NCBI RefSeq assembly: GCF_001581005.1
Contig: NZ_LHZV01000063.1
Coordinates: forward strand, 115,628 to 179,627
Direction of reading: 5' to 3'
Length of the DNA: 64,000 nt
Source of the DNA: Acetobacter orleanensis
Lineage (GTDB): Bacteria; Pseudomonadota; Alphaproteobacteria; Acetobacterales; Acetobacteraceae
Shown: in pieces, positions 9,431-18,411 of the stretch
Layout of the letters: every line of letters begins with the position of its first letter
Position numbering within the stretch: the first letter of the stretch is position 1
The notes under the pieces: model-generated
Databases searched by the model: none
What the model saw: only the letters and a program-made list of their open reading frames with translations
Told to the model about the DNA's origin: nothing
Made by a program: the position numbers and the translations under genes

Positions 9431-9738
9431 GTCTGTGTCCTTCTTCATACAAAGCCCGCCTCGCCACCGCGCGTTCATCCTGTCGCACAGCGACGGAGAG
9501 CACGAAGGGGCGCATGATATATCAGTCAGGCGGCGTCTTTTGTGGTGAGTGCATAGTCTTGCCAGCGCGGCAGCACTGCAATCGTTCCCCTGCGGGAGCC
9601 GCACATGCTGGCAGCACATAGCGGCGCCGAAACACAAAGCCGGTCCTTTACCCACCGGTTTGACCGCCTGCGGCCCTCTGCATACAGACCGAAAGCTGAT
9701 AGGCTGCCCCTTATGCCAGAAGACAGGACCCGGCCCGC
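9431..9738. other. Intergenic region between divergent AKR gene and holC
   Basis: 308 bases holding the promoters of two divergent genes. Open frames here are short and lack coding character. No hairpin, repeat or RNA gene was recognised. Confidence 0.5.
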
Positions 9739-10185
9739 ATGACGCAGATTGGCTTTTATCATCTTACCCGCACCAGCGTGGAGGAGGCTCTGCCACAACT
9801 GCTCGCTCGCACGTTGGCCAGTGGGCAGAAAGCCGTAGTGTGGTGTGCAACCAAACCCCTACTGGACGCGGTGGATAAAGCCTTGTGGAAAGTCTCGGAA
9901 CCGGCATGGTTGCCGCATGGCAGTGAGGGCATCCTGTGCCCGGACCTGCAACCGATCTGGCTGACACAAGGGGAAGACGTGCCCAACGCCGCCCCGTTCC
10001 TGTTCCTTCTGGAAGGCCGCACCTGCCCGGACACCCCTCCTTTTGACCGTGTGTTCGACCTGTTTGACGGGCATGACGCCGCCGCCGTTGCCGCAGCGCG
10101 GGAACGCTGGACCGCCATGAAAGCCGCCGGGCATGATCTGGCCTACTGGCGGCAGGAAGACCGGGGCTGGAAGCGCGCGCGCTAA
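9739..10185 (+). CDS. holC: DNA polymerase III chi subunit
   Basis: 148 residues matching the HolC pattern: an N-terminal MTQIGFYHLTR strand, VEEALPQLLARTLASGQKAVV, the conserved LWKVSEPAWLPHG segment (family LW...FLPHG), APFLFLL, and the C-terminal DRVFDLFDG ... RERW ... YWRQ. Chi links the clamp loader to SSB at the replication fork. In many alphaproteobacteria holC follows pepA; here pepA is 15 kb away and on the other strand. Confidence 0.92.
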   Translation: MTQIGFYHLTRTSVEEALPQLLARTLASGQKAVVWCATKPLLDAVDKALWKVSEPAWLPHGSEGILCPDLQPIWLTQGEDVPNAAPFLFLLEGRTCPDTPPFDRVFDLFDGHDAAAVAAARERWTAMKAAGHDLAYWRQEDRGWKRAR

Positions 10186-10275
10186 CATTCCTTCTTTCAC
10201 GGGACAACAGACACAAACTCTGCTCATACTCTGCCACACGGCTTAAACCCAGAACCAACATTATGGAAAAATCCT

Positions 10276-10917
10276 GTGACAGAAAAAATGAAACGATTTT
10301 CCAGATCACTGGTCAGTCTTTTCCATATGTTCGGCGGCCTGATCCTCTACTGGGGTATGCTGCTTGTTTTTGGCATTAAGCCTGCCATTGCCATCACACT
10401 GCTTTTTATTGTCGCGGAATGTGTCTGGCGCTTAGCCACCCGCCGCCCGTTTCCGGTTTTGTGGTGGTTCTCTAACAGCATGGCGCTGGTGTTCGGCGTG
10501 ATTGATCTCTACGCCAAAACTCCTTTCATGCTGCGCTATGAAGCCACAGTGTCCAACCTCATCACCGCCGCCTTTTTTACAGCCGGAGCCGTGGCGGAAG
10601 AACCCCTAGTGCTGCGCTTTGCCGCGCGCTCAAAAAACGGACATATGATCCCGAAAGATCAGCCTGAACTCATCCGGTTTTTCCGGGCGTTTACACTCCT
10701 GTGGGCCGCCTATTTTGTTGCCCGAGCCGGTGTATTCTTCTGGCTGATGACCGCGTTCCCGCTCACAAAAGCCCTTACGCTGCGTACACTGATCGGCTGG
10801 AGCAGTCTGGGTGTCATGATGCTGATCAGCATGAATGGCCGGCGCGTCCTCATACTGTGCCGACGTTTTGGGTGGTTTAGAGCGCCTGCTCCACCTGCTC
10901 TGACACCCTCTGCCTAG
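10276..10917 (+). CDS. Multi-pass inner-membrane protein, possibly septation-protein-A (YciB/IspZ)-like
   Basis: 213 residues from a GTG with GGAAAAA upstream; an ATG four codons in is an alternative start. About five hydrophobic segments with a topology similar to YciB/IspZ proteins, including a central FGVIDLYAKTPFMLRYE loop and the long helix SNLITAAFFTAGAVA. The family assignment is tentative, based on length and spacing of helices rather than a diagnostic motif. It is downstream of holC with a 90-base gap. Confidence 0.6.
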   Translation: MTEKMKRFSRSLVSLFHMFGGLILYWGMLLVFGIKPAIAITLLFIVAECVWRLATRRPFPVLWWFSNSMALVFGVIDLYAKTPFMLRYEATVSNLITAAFFTAGAVAEEPLVLRFAARSKNGHMIPKDQPELIRFFRAFTLLWAAYFVARAGVFFWLMTAFPLTKALTLRTLIGWSSLGVMMLISMNGRRVLILCRRFGWFRAPAPPALTPSA

Positions 10918-10950
10918 CGGGCTACTCCCACCCCACCCCTGCGCGCACGC

Positions 10951-10988
10951 TGGAACACTGGAACACTGGAACACTGGAACACTGGAAC
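10951..10988 (+). repeat. 8-bp tandem repeat (TGGAACAC) x 4.75
   Basis: Four perfect copies of TGGAACAC followed by TGGAAC, ending 20 bases before the start of the AlkD-like gene. The unit is not a multiple of 3 and lies outside coding sequence. Confidence 0.95.
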
Positions 10989-11008
10989 CACTATGAAAGC
11001 CGCCCGCC

Positions 11009-11749
11009 ATGATGGATACACAGAAAATAAACGACCTCAACCATGGGCTATGCGAGAGTGGGACCCTGACTGACATTCTTTTAATCGATTTCAAAATTCT
11101 TATTTCAAGTCTTGAAGTATTTGATACGTCCGCTTTGCAGGCACTCTCGCCTCTGGCTCAGGTGGGTATCGTTAAACGGATGCAAATGGCGGCAGATATT
11201 TTTGTGGACAAAACCAGTCCTGCCACCGTGCAAGCCCTTGCCGACCATCGGAGCGACACGGTACGCGGCATTGCCGCTTTCGCCACGGCACGATTAACAT
11301 CCACTGATGACGTACCAACGTTACTCTCTGCGATCAAACCTTTTGCTGATGACACACATTTTGGCGTTCGCGAGTGGGCGTGGTTGGCCGTGCGGGACAA
11401 GCTAATGGCCTCGCTGGGCGACTCACTGATCGCTCTTGTGCCGTAGACAGCCTCTCCCCGTCCATTTATCCGGCGTTTTGCTGTTGAGGTTTTACGCCCT
11501 CGCGGCGTGTGGGCTCGCCATAGCCCCATCTTGCGCAAAGAGCCACAACGCGGACTGCCGCTCCTTGAACCGTTAAAATGTGAGAGCGAGAAATATGTGC
11601 AGGATTCCGTTGCCAACTGGCTGAACGATGCAGCCAAGGATCAACCTGACTTTGTAAAAAACTTATGTCATCGCTGGCTGAGCGAAACAGGGCACAATCC
11701 AGCGACACACCGTATTTGTAAACGTGCGCAAAGGTCTTTCAAAACATAA
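11009..11749 (+). pseudogene. DNA alkylation repeat (AlkD-like) protein interrupted by an in-frame amber codon
   Basis: One reading frame runs from the ATG at 11009 to TAA at 11747-11749, broken only by TAG at 11444-11446. Both sides belong to the same HEAT-like alkylpurine DNA glycosylase/alkylation-repeat family. The N-terminal 145 residues carry repeats such as ALADHRSDTVRGIAAFA. The part after the stop continues in the same frame with [43 protein letters not shown] and a RRICKRA-like end ([10 protein letters not shown]), all family hallmarks. There is no frameshift, so a single base change (for example from CAG) accounts for the break. Downstream in-frame starts are poor. Either a recent pseudogene, a readthrough gene or a sequencing error. 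Confidence 0.88.
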
Positions 11750-11856
11750 TGTCCACACGGCATTCAACGAGAGCTGATCAGCATACGTTGGTGATTACGC
11801 TTTGAAAAAGGCTGACAGTCTCATGACAGAAACCGTCAGCCCGCATCTAAACAGAC

Positions 11857-13623
11857 TTACTTATTGCCCCGCACCGCCGCACTTTTTGCACGCACAGACG
11901 CAAATTCTGAGCCCGGCTTCCACTGCGGCCAATTTTGCGAAAATGCGAGATTGCGACCGACAGTGTAAAGTAGCGCGACATCTTCCGCCGCACCCCGTAC
12001 GTCCCAATCCGGGCTCCACGCATCACATGCCTGATGGTAGCACACCATATAATCCTGCAACCATTTCCGCCCAGCGGGCACGCCACCTTTGATCAGATCC
12101 GGGTAGCCCGCCATATCCATTAAAGCAGCCACCGGCACACCGGCGCGCGCAAAAGGCAGATGGTCGGCGCGGTAGAAGGCACCGCGTTCTGGCATGGCTT
12201 CCGGTAGCATCACCCGACCCTGCTTTTCCGCAGCGGCGGCAATATCATCCTGCACGCTATCCTGCCCTGCCCCGACCATAAAGACATTGCGGGCAGGGCC
12301 GGCCATCTGCAACACATCCATGGTGAAATTGGCGGCTGTTTTCTCAAGGGGTGCCATCGGGTGCATGGTGTACCATGCGGAGCCAAGCAGCCCGCGTTCC
12401 TCAGCCGTCCATGATGCGAACATCACCGTGCGGTCCGGTTGTGGGCCTGCTTTAAACGCGCGGGCAATTTCCAGAACGCCTGCCACACCGGACCCGTCAT
12501 CAATCGCACCATGACGGATAATAGTGTGGCCCTGCGCATCCTTGCTCATGCCAAACGCATCCCAATGTGCGCCAAACATAACGGTTTCATCCGGATGTTT
12601 ACTACCTGTCAGCTTGCCCAGCACGTTCTGGCTTTCCAGATGTGAGACCTCAACTGGCGCATCAACAGAGAACAGTGCTTTTGGCAAAGTAACAGGTTTG
12701 AAGGATACCTGCCGCGCCTGCACCCGCAACGCAGGCAGGTCCAACCCGGCCTGTGCAAAAACCTTTATCGCAGCAGGGGTGGAAATCCAGCCCTGCATCA
12801 GCACTGGCTGCCTTTCTCCACTGCGGGCAATATCAAAGGACTCACCCCCCGGTGCAATAACCGTGGACCAGCCATAGGACGCTCCCGGCGTATCATGCAC
12901 AATCAGCGCGCCAATGGCGCCTCGGCGGGCGGCTTCCTCATATTTATAGGTCCAGCGGCCATAATACGTCATGGCGCGACCGCCGAATTTGCCTGCAACA
13001 GCTTCACCCGGTTTTGCGTCAAAATCAGGATCGTTAACCAGAAAGACAGCAATTTTTCCTCTCAGATCGACATCCTTGAAATCATCCCACCCCCGTTCTG
13101 GCGCATGAACACCGTAACCCACAAACACTAACGGGGCGTTGCGAATTGTCAGGCGGTCCACTCCACGTGCGGTGGTGAAATAAATATCCTGCACATGCGC
13201 CAGCTTGAGGGTGTTCTTGCCAAACGCAACCTGCAACAGGTCCGGTGTGCCAACGCGGGTGTGCTGCAAGGGCACACGCTGTATCCATCCGCCGTTCTCA
13301 CCCGCTGGTTCCAGACCGATCTGCTTATAACGTTCAATAAGCCACGCAACGGTTTTTGCTTCCCCCGGTGTGCCGGGCGCGCGGCCTTCAAATGCATCGC
13401 TCCCCAACACCTTCATGGCGTCTGACATACGCTGCGGGCTGATAGGGGCATAAACGGACGGAGAAACATCTTCTGCCTGTGCGACACGCCCGACCATCAT
13501 CGGCTCCACACTAGCAACAAGAGCGACAGCCGATACAGCACAGGCCAGCAGGCCACGCCGCAGAGGGCGCATCGCTCCGTCACGCACTGTAGGGTACGGC
13601 ACGGTTTTATCAGTTTTGCGCAT
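11857..13623 (-). CDS. Secreted M28-family zinc aminopeptidase
   Basis: 588 residues from the ATG at 13623 (AGGA about 10 bases upstream). An N-terminal charged stretch is followed by a hydrophobic signal segment (residues ~20-50, cleavage near VAQA), then a protease-associated insert (~150-300) and the M28 di-zinc domain. Candidate ligands and catalytic residues in order: His353 (GAHWD), Asp375 (IDDGSG), Glu408/409 (TAEERG), Asp436, His488 (RADHLPF). The role is release of N-terminal amino acids from peptides in the periplasm or outside. It is separated from the cyd operon by a terminator, so it is probably transcribed on its own. Confidence 0.9.
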   Translation of the reverse strand: MRKTDKTVPYPTVRDGAMRPLRRGLLACAVSAVALVASVEPMMVGRVAQAEDVSPSVYAPISPQRMSDAMKVLGSDAFEGRAPGTPGEAKTVAWLIERYKQIGLEPAGENGGWIQRVPLQHTRVGTPDLLQVAFGKNTLKLAHVQDIYFTTARGVDRLTIRNAPLVFVGYGVHAPERGWDDFKDVDLRGKIAVFLVNDPDFDAKPGEAVAGKFGGRAMTYYGRWTYKYEEAARRGAIGALIVHDTPGASYGWSTVIAPGGESFDIARSGERQPVLMQGWISTPAAIKVFAQAGLDLPALRVQARQVSFKPVTLPKALFSVDAPVEVSHLESQNVLGKLTGSKHPDETVMFGAHWDAFGMSKDAQGHTIIRHGAIDDGSGVAGVLEIARAFKAGPQPDRTVMFASWTAEERGLLGSAWYTMHPMAPLEKTAANFTMDVLQMAGPARNVFMVGAGQDSVQDDIAAAAEKQGRVMLPEAMPERGAFYRADHLPFARAGVPVAALMDMAGYPDLIKGGVPAGRKWLQDYMVCYHQACDAWSPDWDVRGAAEDVALLYTVGRNLAFSQNWPQWKPGSEFASVRAKSAAVRGNK

Positions 13624-13710
13624 TCTGCTGTGTCCTGCATTCCAGTTGGCTAAAGTCAGACCCAACACTATTCACGACCGTTTTTATAAAGCAACAGTGC
13701 TCCACAAAAC

Positions 13711-13751
13711 AAACAGGGCGTATCCGCTCTCAAAAGCGAATACGCCCTGTT
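13711..13751 (-). terminator. Terminator of the cyd operon
   Basis: A ~15-bp stem built from AACAGGGCGTATTCG and its near-perfect complement (one G-U) with a loop near 13729-13735. On the minus strand it is followed by a T-rich tract (TTTGTTTTG). Confidence 0.85.
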
Positions 13752-13775
13752 GCAAGCCTGAAACGCTGGCTCAGG

Positions 13776-13898
13776 TCACGGATGGATCAGCAACCGCAGC
13801 ACTCCGGCCACCACACCCAGCGCGACCACACCGCCAGCCCATAGCCCCACAAACCAGAGGAGCTTGAGCCAGAGCGGGCGTTCTGCTGTCTGCTGCAT
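13776..13898 (-). CDS. 40-residue DUF2474/CydX-like subunit of cytochrome bd-type oxidase
   Basis: A short frame immediately downstream of cydB (11-base gap), ATG at 13898 to TGA at 13776. The 40-residue product has a basic/polar start (MQQTAERPLWLKLLW) and a single membrane helix ending in VLRLLIHP. This matches the DUF2474 pattern of tiny proteins encoded after cydB in cyanide-insensitive oxidase operons, which by analogy with CydX are expected to sit in the oxidase complex. The AGGGAGAG stretch upstream is a good ribosome site. It is last in cydA-cydB-this gene, ahead of the operon terminator. Confidence 0.85.
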   Translation of the reverse strand: MQQTAERPLWLKLLWFVGLWAGGVVALGVVAGVLRLLIHP

Positions 13899-13909
13899 GG
13901 GGCTCTCCC

Positions 13910-14941
13910 TCAATGGTAGCTTTCGCTATGCTCGTTCACGGTGCCACGGAACACATGGTAGGCAAAGGCTGTATAAGACAGGATCAGCGGGATCAGCACC
14001 GCAGCCCCAACCAGCAGAAAGGCCTGACTGGATGGCGGAGCGGATGCCTGCCAGATGGTCATGCCCGGCGGCACGATATATGGCCAGATGGAAATACCCA
14101 ACCCTGAAAAAGACAGGAAAAACCAGCCCAGCGCACAGAAAAACGGAACACGACGAGACTCCTTGCCGCGCAGCGCTCTGAACATAATGAGGGCCAGAAT
14201 AAGTACCGCTACAGGCACGGGTGCTACAAAGAGAATACGCGGCCATTCTGTCCAGTTCTGCATATATGTAGCATGCAGCGCCGGGGTCCATACGGATACA
14301 CCCGCAATCATCACCAGCATGATAATGGAGAGAACGCCGGACCACTTGCGCATGGTGTTCTGCAAGGTGTTTTCCGTCCGCCAGACCAGCCACGTCGCGC
14401 CCAGCAGCGTGTAGCCGCAAGCCACAGCCAGACCACAAAACAGCGGGAACGGAGCCAGCCAGTCAAACCCGCTGCCGACAAAGGCATTGTTTTCAACAGG
14501 AATACCGGACACCAGCGTGCCCAGAATAACCCCCTGCATGACAGAGGCCACAAGGGAGCCACCGCAGAACCCGACATCCCACAAATCCCGCATTTTTTCC
14601 GTATGCATGCGGGACCGGAATTCAAACGCCACTCCGCGCATGATCAAGGCAAAAAGCATGATCAGAACAGGCAGATAGAGCGCAGGCAGGATGGTGGCGT
14701 AGGCGTTGGGAAAAACGCCATACAGCGCCGCGCCGCCAAAAATCATCCATGTCTCATTGCCGTCCCATACGGGGGCGATGGTCTGCACCATAACGTTGCG
14801 ATAGGTCTTGTTCTGCTCGGCAAGAAAAAGAATGCCGAGCCCGAGATCAAACCCATCCAGCACAATATAGATAAAAATTGCCAGAGCCGCGAGAACCGAC
14901 CAGACAATGGGGAGCCAATAGGCTGCACCGGTCATATCCAT
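13910..14941 (-). CDS. cydB: Cytochrome bd-type (cyanide-insensitive) quinol oxidase subunit II
   Basis: 343 residues, normal for CioB/CydB. The N-terminus carries the family signature helix IFIYIVLDGFDLGLGILF, then WDGNETW; about eight to nine membrane helices. It partners CydA to oxidise ubiquinol and reduce oxygen at the inner membrane without proton pumping. It starts 2 bases after the cydA stop. Confidence 0.95.
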   Translation of the reverse strand: MDMTGAAYWLPIVWSVLAALAIFIYIVLDGFDLGLGILFLAEQNKTYRNVMVQTIAPVWDGNETWMIFGGAALYGVFPNAYATILPALYLPVLIMLFALIMRGVAFEFRSRMHTEKMRDLWDVGFCGGSLVASVMQGVILGTLVSGIPVENNAFVGSGFDWLAPFPLFCGLAVACGYTLLGATWLVWRTENTLQNTMRKWSGVLSIIMLVMIAGVSVWTPALHATYMQNWTEWPRILFVAPVPVAVLILALIMFRALRGKESRRVPFFCALGWFFLSFSGLGISIWPYIVPPGMTIWQASAPPSSQAFLLVGAAVLIPLILSYTAFAYHVFRGTVNEHSESYH

Positions 14942-14943
14942 GC

Positions 14944-16377
14944 TCAGTTATCCTTCCCTGTCTGGCCTGCGGCGGCGGTGCTTGAAACAGCCGCCTGCAT
15001 GGACGCGGCCCGCTGTGGCGCATGGGCATCCGGCCCGACTTCACCCACATGCGGTTCCTGCGCAAATCCGCGCAGAAGAATGCTAATGCCAGACGCAAAC
15101 ACAATGAAATACACAATAACAAAAACAACCAGTGTAGTGGCAATCGTGCCCCCGGCCACGGGCGAGGCACTGTCCGCCGTGCGCAGCAGCCCGTAAACGG
15201 TAAAGGGCTGCCGCCCAACTTCCGTCGTTACCCAGCCACACAACATGGCTATAAATCCGGCAGGCGCCATGACCAGCGCAAAACGCTGCAACAGCACATC
15301 CGCGCACAGGCGGCCGCGCCAGCGGAGCCAGAGCGAATACACGCCCATCAACGCCATGAGCATACCCAGCGCCACCATGATGCGGAAACTGAAGAACACG
15401 ATGGGAGACGGGGCGCGCTGGTCCTTCGGGTAGTCCTTCAGGCCCGGCACTTTGCCATCAAGGCTGTGGGTGAGGATAAGCGAGCCAAGTAGCGGCACGG
15501 CCACCTTATAATGCGTGGTTTCCTGCTCCATGTCCGGAATACCAAACAGCAATTCTGGCGCACGGCTTTCACTGTCCCAGTCGCCTTCAATGGCTGCAAT
15601 TTTAGCAGGCTGGTATTTCAGTGTATTCAGCCCTTGCGTATCGCCAGCCAGAATCTGCACCGGCGCCACAATCGCCGCCATCCACATGGCCATGGAGAAC
15701 ATGACCTTCACAGCTTCCGTCGGAGCACGTCCTTCCCGTCTGGCTTTCAGCAGATGCCACGCCCCCACGCCCCCGACGGCAAACGCCACGCACAGGAACG
15801 CCGCCAGCGCCATATGCACAAGGCGGAAGGGGAAGGAGGGGTTAAAGACAATCGCCCACCAGTCTGCGGGAATAAAGCGGCCTGTGCCTGCTTCAATGGT
15901 ATATCCCTGCGGCGTTTGCATCCATGAGTTGGAGGAGAGGATCCAGCTCATAGAAATCAGCGTGCCGAGGGACACCACACAGGTAGCGAAGAAATGCAAC
16001 TTCCGGCCAACCTTGTTCATGCCAAACAGCATGATGCCGAGGAAGCCTGCCTCCAGAAAGAAGGCCGTCATGACTTCATACCCAAGCAGCGGCCCTAAAA
16101 TAGGCCCGGCTTTTTGGGAAAACTGCGCCCAGTTGGTGCCGAACTCGTAGGACATAACCAGCCCGGAGACCACGCCCATACCAAAAACAATAGAAAAGGT
16201 CCGCAGCCAGTAGCGAAAGAGGTCCAGATAGACCTGTCGTCCGGTTTTAAGCCACAACCCTTCCAGCACGGCCAGAAAAGCCGCCAGCCCGATGGAAAAA
16301 GCGGGAAAGACGATGTGAAATCCGACAGTGAATGCAAACTGCAATCGTGCCAGAAATAAGGGATCCAGTGCACCCAC
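14944..16377 (-). CDS. cydA: Cytochrome bd-type (cyanide-insensitive) quinol oxidase subunit I
   Basis: 477 residues from a GTG at 16377, the start giving the canonical first helix (LARLQFAFTVGFHIVFP). Haem ligands expected by alignment: His21, His188 and Met334. GRQP is at 388-391. The Q-loop between ~250 and 330 is short, as in the CioA class and unlike E. coli CydA, so this is probably the CN-insensitive oxidase typical of acetic acid bacteria. The C-terminal tail is Ala-rich and polar. First gene of a three-gene operon with cydB and the 40-residue subunit. Confidence 0.95.
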   Translation of the reverse strand: MGALDPLFLARLQFAFTVGFHIVFPAFSIGLAAFLAVLEGLWLKTGRQVYLDLFRYWLRTFSIVFGMGVVSGLVMSYEFGTNWAQFSQKAGPILGPLLGYEVMTAFFLEAGFLGIMLFGMNKVGRKLHFFATCVVSLGTLISMSWILSSNSWMQTPQGYTIEAGTGRFIPADWWAIVFNPSFPFRLVHMALAAFLCVAFAVGGVGAWHLLKARREGRAPTEAVKVMFSMAMWMAAIVAPVQILAGDTQGLNTLKYQPAKIAAIEGDWDSESRAPELLFGIPDMEQETTHYKVAVPLLGSLILTHSLDGKVPGLKDYPKDQRAPSPIVFFSFRIMVALGMLMALMGVYSLWLRWRGRLCADVLLQRFALVMAPAGFIAMLCGWVTTEVGRQPFTVYGLLRTADSASPVAGGTIATTLVVFVIVYFIVFASGISILLRGFAQEPHVGEVGPDAHAPQRAASMQAAVSSTAAAGQTGKDN

Positions 16378-16695
16378 GAGGCCCGTACTCCATTTTCAGA
16401 ACGCACGCGCCCTCAGGACCCGGTCTCGATGACACGAACGTGGTTTTAGTGCGAAGCATCCCCGGCTTACGCGCCAGACTGCTACCGCATGGTACCTATG
16501 TTGATGCCTGAGCACGCCACACGCGACAAAGCATTTTTCATCATGACATGATAAACAGGCGTTATGTGGGACGCAGGACACACTGGAAAGTTGCATACCC
16601 CGTGCCGCGCAGGCTACGCGGAAGAGCCTAATACGCACCCACAGGAACGAACGCCGATCGACCTTCAGGAAGCCCCTGCCCGCTCCATAGTGCGG
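16378..16695. other. Intergenic region upstream of cydA
   Basis: 318 bases between the cydA start and the end of the peroxidase gene, both minus strand. It must hold the cyd promoter. A short dyad ATCATGTCATGAT occurs near 16539-16552; no FNR-type TTGAT-N4-ATCAA site is evident. No gene seen. Confidence 0.45.
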
Positions 16696-17745
16696 CTAGA
16701 CAGGGCACTGTTCCGGCGGCAGGGACAAAGCCGGATTATGCAAAAAATCCGTGTCTGTCAGCGTATGGAGGAACGCTTCCAGCGCCTTTTCTTCTTTAGC
16801 GGACAAAGCGGGGCTTTGGGTATGGGCCACTAAGGCATCCCGCAGTGTGGGGGCAGACCCATCATGCAGATACGGGGCCGTGACGCCCACATTCCGCAAA
16901 GACGGCGTTCTGATCCGCATTGGGCGGGCCGCATTAATGCTGTGAAAAGACTGATCACTCAAGAGAAAGCCGCTGTGACACGAGGCACAGTGGCCTCGCC
17001 CGAAAAAGAGCGCCTCCCCTTGCTGCGCCGCGTCTGGCAGATGCGCCTTTTCCCGCCGCGCCTGATCCCACAGGCTGTTGGCAGATGTCAGCGTGCGTTC
17101 AAACGCAGCCAGTGCTTTGGGAACCGTTTGGGCATCAATCCGTCCATTTTCGTTTTTAAACGCCTGTGCAAACAGCTTTCGGTAGCAGGCGTCCGCCGAT
17201 ACGCGGCGCAGAAGCGTCGCCCCGTCTGGCATGCCCATTTCCACAGGAACATGCCCAAAAACCGGTGTACCCACCTGCTGCTCCAGCGTTGTGATGTGCT
17301 GATCCAGCCATGTCAGAGTTTTAAAGGCACCTACATTCCCCAAGGAGGGCACGTTGCGCACTCCGGGTTCATCCGTAATGCCCGCATGTGTGGCCATTCC
17401 ATCAGAAAAGGCATGCCGTTGTTCATGGCAGGACGCGCAGGCCATGCTGCCGTCACCCGACAGATCGGCATCATAAAACAACCGCCGCCCAAGCTGGATA
17501 CGTGCCTCTTCATCCGACAAAGGCGCGTTCTTTGGGGCTTCAATGTCCTTATGCGTAGCACCTTGCTCAGAGGCAGCTTCCCCGACCTTTTCCGTCTTGG
17601 AGGGTCTCATCTCGGTCGGCGCTAGAACCGGCGCGACCTGCGCGGCGTCACACCTATCCGCCGCACCCCAGACTGCGGACAGCAGGCCCACCCCGATCAG
17701 GAGACGCAAAGCCAAAAAACGGCGGAGAGGCACGCCTGCCCTCAT
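16696..17745 (-). CDS. Di-heme cytochrome c peroxidase (MauG/CcpA superfamily)
   Basis: 349 residues. N-terminal signal segment (~1-35). Two haem c attachment motifs, CASCH at 103-107 and CASCH at 253-257, spaced as in bacterial di-heme peroxidases, plus the C-terminal TPSLRNVGVTAPYLHDGS motif that lines the haem site. Periplasmic; either reduces H2O2 or, as in MauG-like members, oxidises a partner protein. Its ATG overlaps the stop of the upstream secreted-protein gene by 4 bases (ATGA), implying tight coupling. The pair is divergent from a TonB receptor, pointing to a shared uptake or metal-handling role (inference). Confidence 0.92.
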   Translation of the reverse strand: MRAGVPLRRFLALRLLIGVGLLSAVWGAADRCDAAQVAPVLAPTEMRPSKTEKVGEAASEQGATHKDIEAPKNAPLSDEEARIQLGRRLFYDADLSGDGSMACASCHEQRHAFSDGMATHAGITDEPGVRNVPSLGNVGAFKTLTWLDQHITTLEQQVGTPVFGHVPVEMGMPDGATLLRRVSADACYRKLFAQAFKNENGRIDAQTVPKALAAFERTLTSANSLWDQARREKAHLPDAAQQGEALFFGRGHCASCHSGFLLSDQSFHSINAARPMRIRTPSLRNVGVTAPYLHDGSAPTLRDALVAHTQSPALSAKEEKALEAFLHTLTDTDFLHNPALSLPPEQCPV

Positions 17746-18338
17746 GGAACCCGGATGACCATCACCGTCATGTCCGGCTTACCGCTTCCACTAACTTCCA
17801 CCACCGCACGCCCGGCAGTCAGCGGGAAATCCACCATCTTGCCAATTCCGCTACAGGCCGGCCCGCGATGATGGTCCGAGGAAACAACGGTTTTGCCATC
17901 CTGCACCACATCCAGCCACGCCCGACTACCCAGCATGACGCGGTATGTCCCTGCCGCAGGAGCATCAAACGCAAACATGCCGCCGGAACTCACCTTGCCG
18001 CCCGGCTCCTCGGGCCGTGCGACATACTGCATTTCTGCGGTGGAGCGGAGATGCGCAGCGACAGATTTACCAACTGTCAGCTTTACTCCGTCCAGTTCTT
18101 TTGAGGTCGCGGCGGTGATCACGGATGCTGGCTCAGCCCACCCCTTGAGCGCATCTGGCAGGGAGATCGGTCCTTTTGGACAATTCTGCATCCCATGACT
18201 TGCCGAACCAGCCTGAGGTTGGCCTACCTCCGCAGCCTGCGCCAAGGGCATGACTTCCCCCCTAAAACCCCCTGTTGCGGCCAGAGCAAGTGATAAAACC
18301 GCAACAGTTTTTAACGCAATCTGCTTGCTGATTGCCAT
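17742..18338 (-). CDS. Secreted beta-rich protein of unknown function coupled to di-heme peroxidase
   Basis: 198 residues from the ATG at 18338. A longer open frame upstream would run through the divergent promoter and into the receptor gene and is rejected. Signal peptide ~1-40 (cleavage near AQAAEV). The mature part begins with a polar GSASHGMQNCPKGP, then alternating strands with GGMFAFDAPAAGTYRVMLGS and AWLDVVQDGK, and a DHHRGPACSGIGKMVDFPL segment holding two His and a Cys. It ends in an Ig-like strand set. The His/Cys/Met content would suit a metal or haem site, but no function is known to me. First gene of the operon with the peroxidase. Confidence 0.82.
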   Translation of the reverse strand: MAISKQIALKTVAVLSLALAATGGFRGEVMPLAQAAEVGQPQAGSASHGMQNCPKGPISLPDALKGWAEPASVITAATSKELDGVKLTVGKSVAAHLRSTAEMQYVARPEEPGGKVSSGGMFAFDAPAAGTYRVMLGSRAWLDVVQDGKTVVSSDHHRGPACSGIGKMVDFPLTAGRAVVEVSGSGKPDMTVMVIRVP

Positions 18339-18411
18339 TGGCTTTACGCTCCATCTATATACGGTGAAATATTGTATATTCTGATATATTGTTAAAGGAA
18401 CTTCCCCCTCA
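18339..18411. promoter_or_regulatory. Divergent promoter region of the receptor and peroxidase operons
   Basis: 73 AT-rich bases serving both directions. ATATTGT occurs twice in direct orientation (18369-18375 and 18386-18392, start-to-start 17 bases), which could bind a regulator or form overlapping -10 elements. No match to a Fur box was recognised. Confidence 0.5.
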
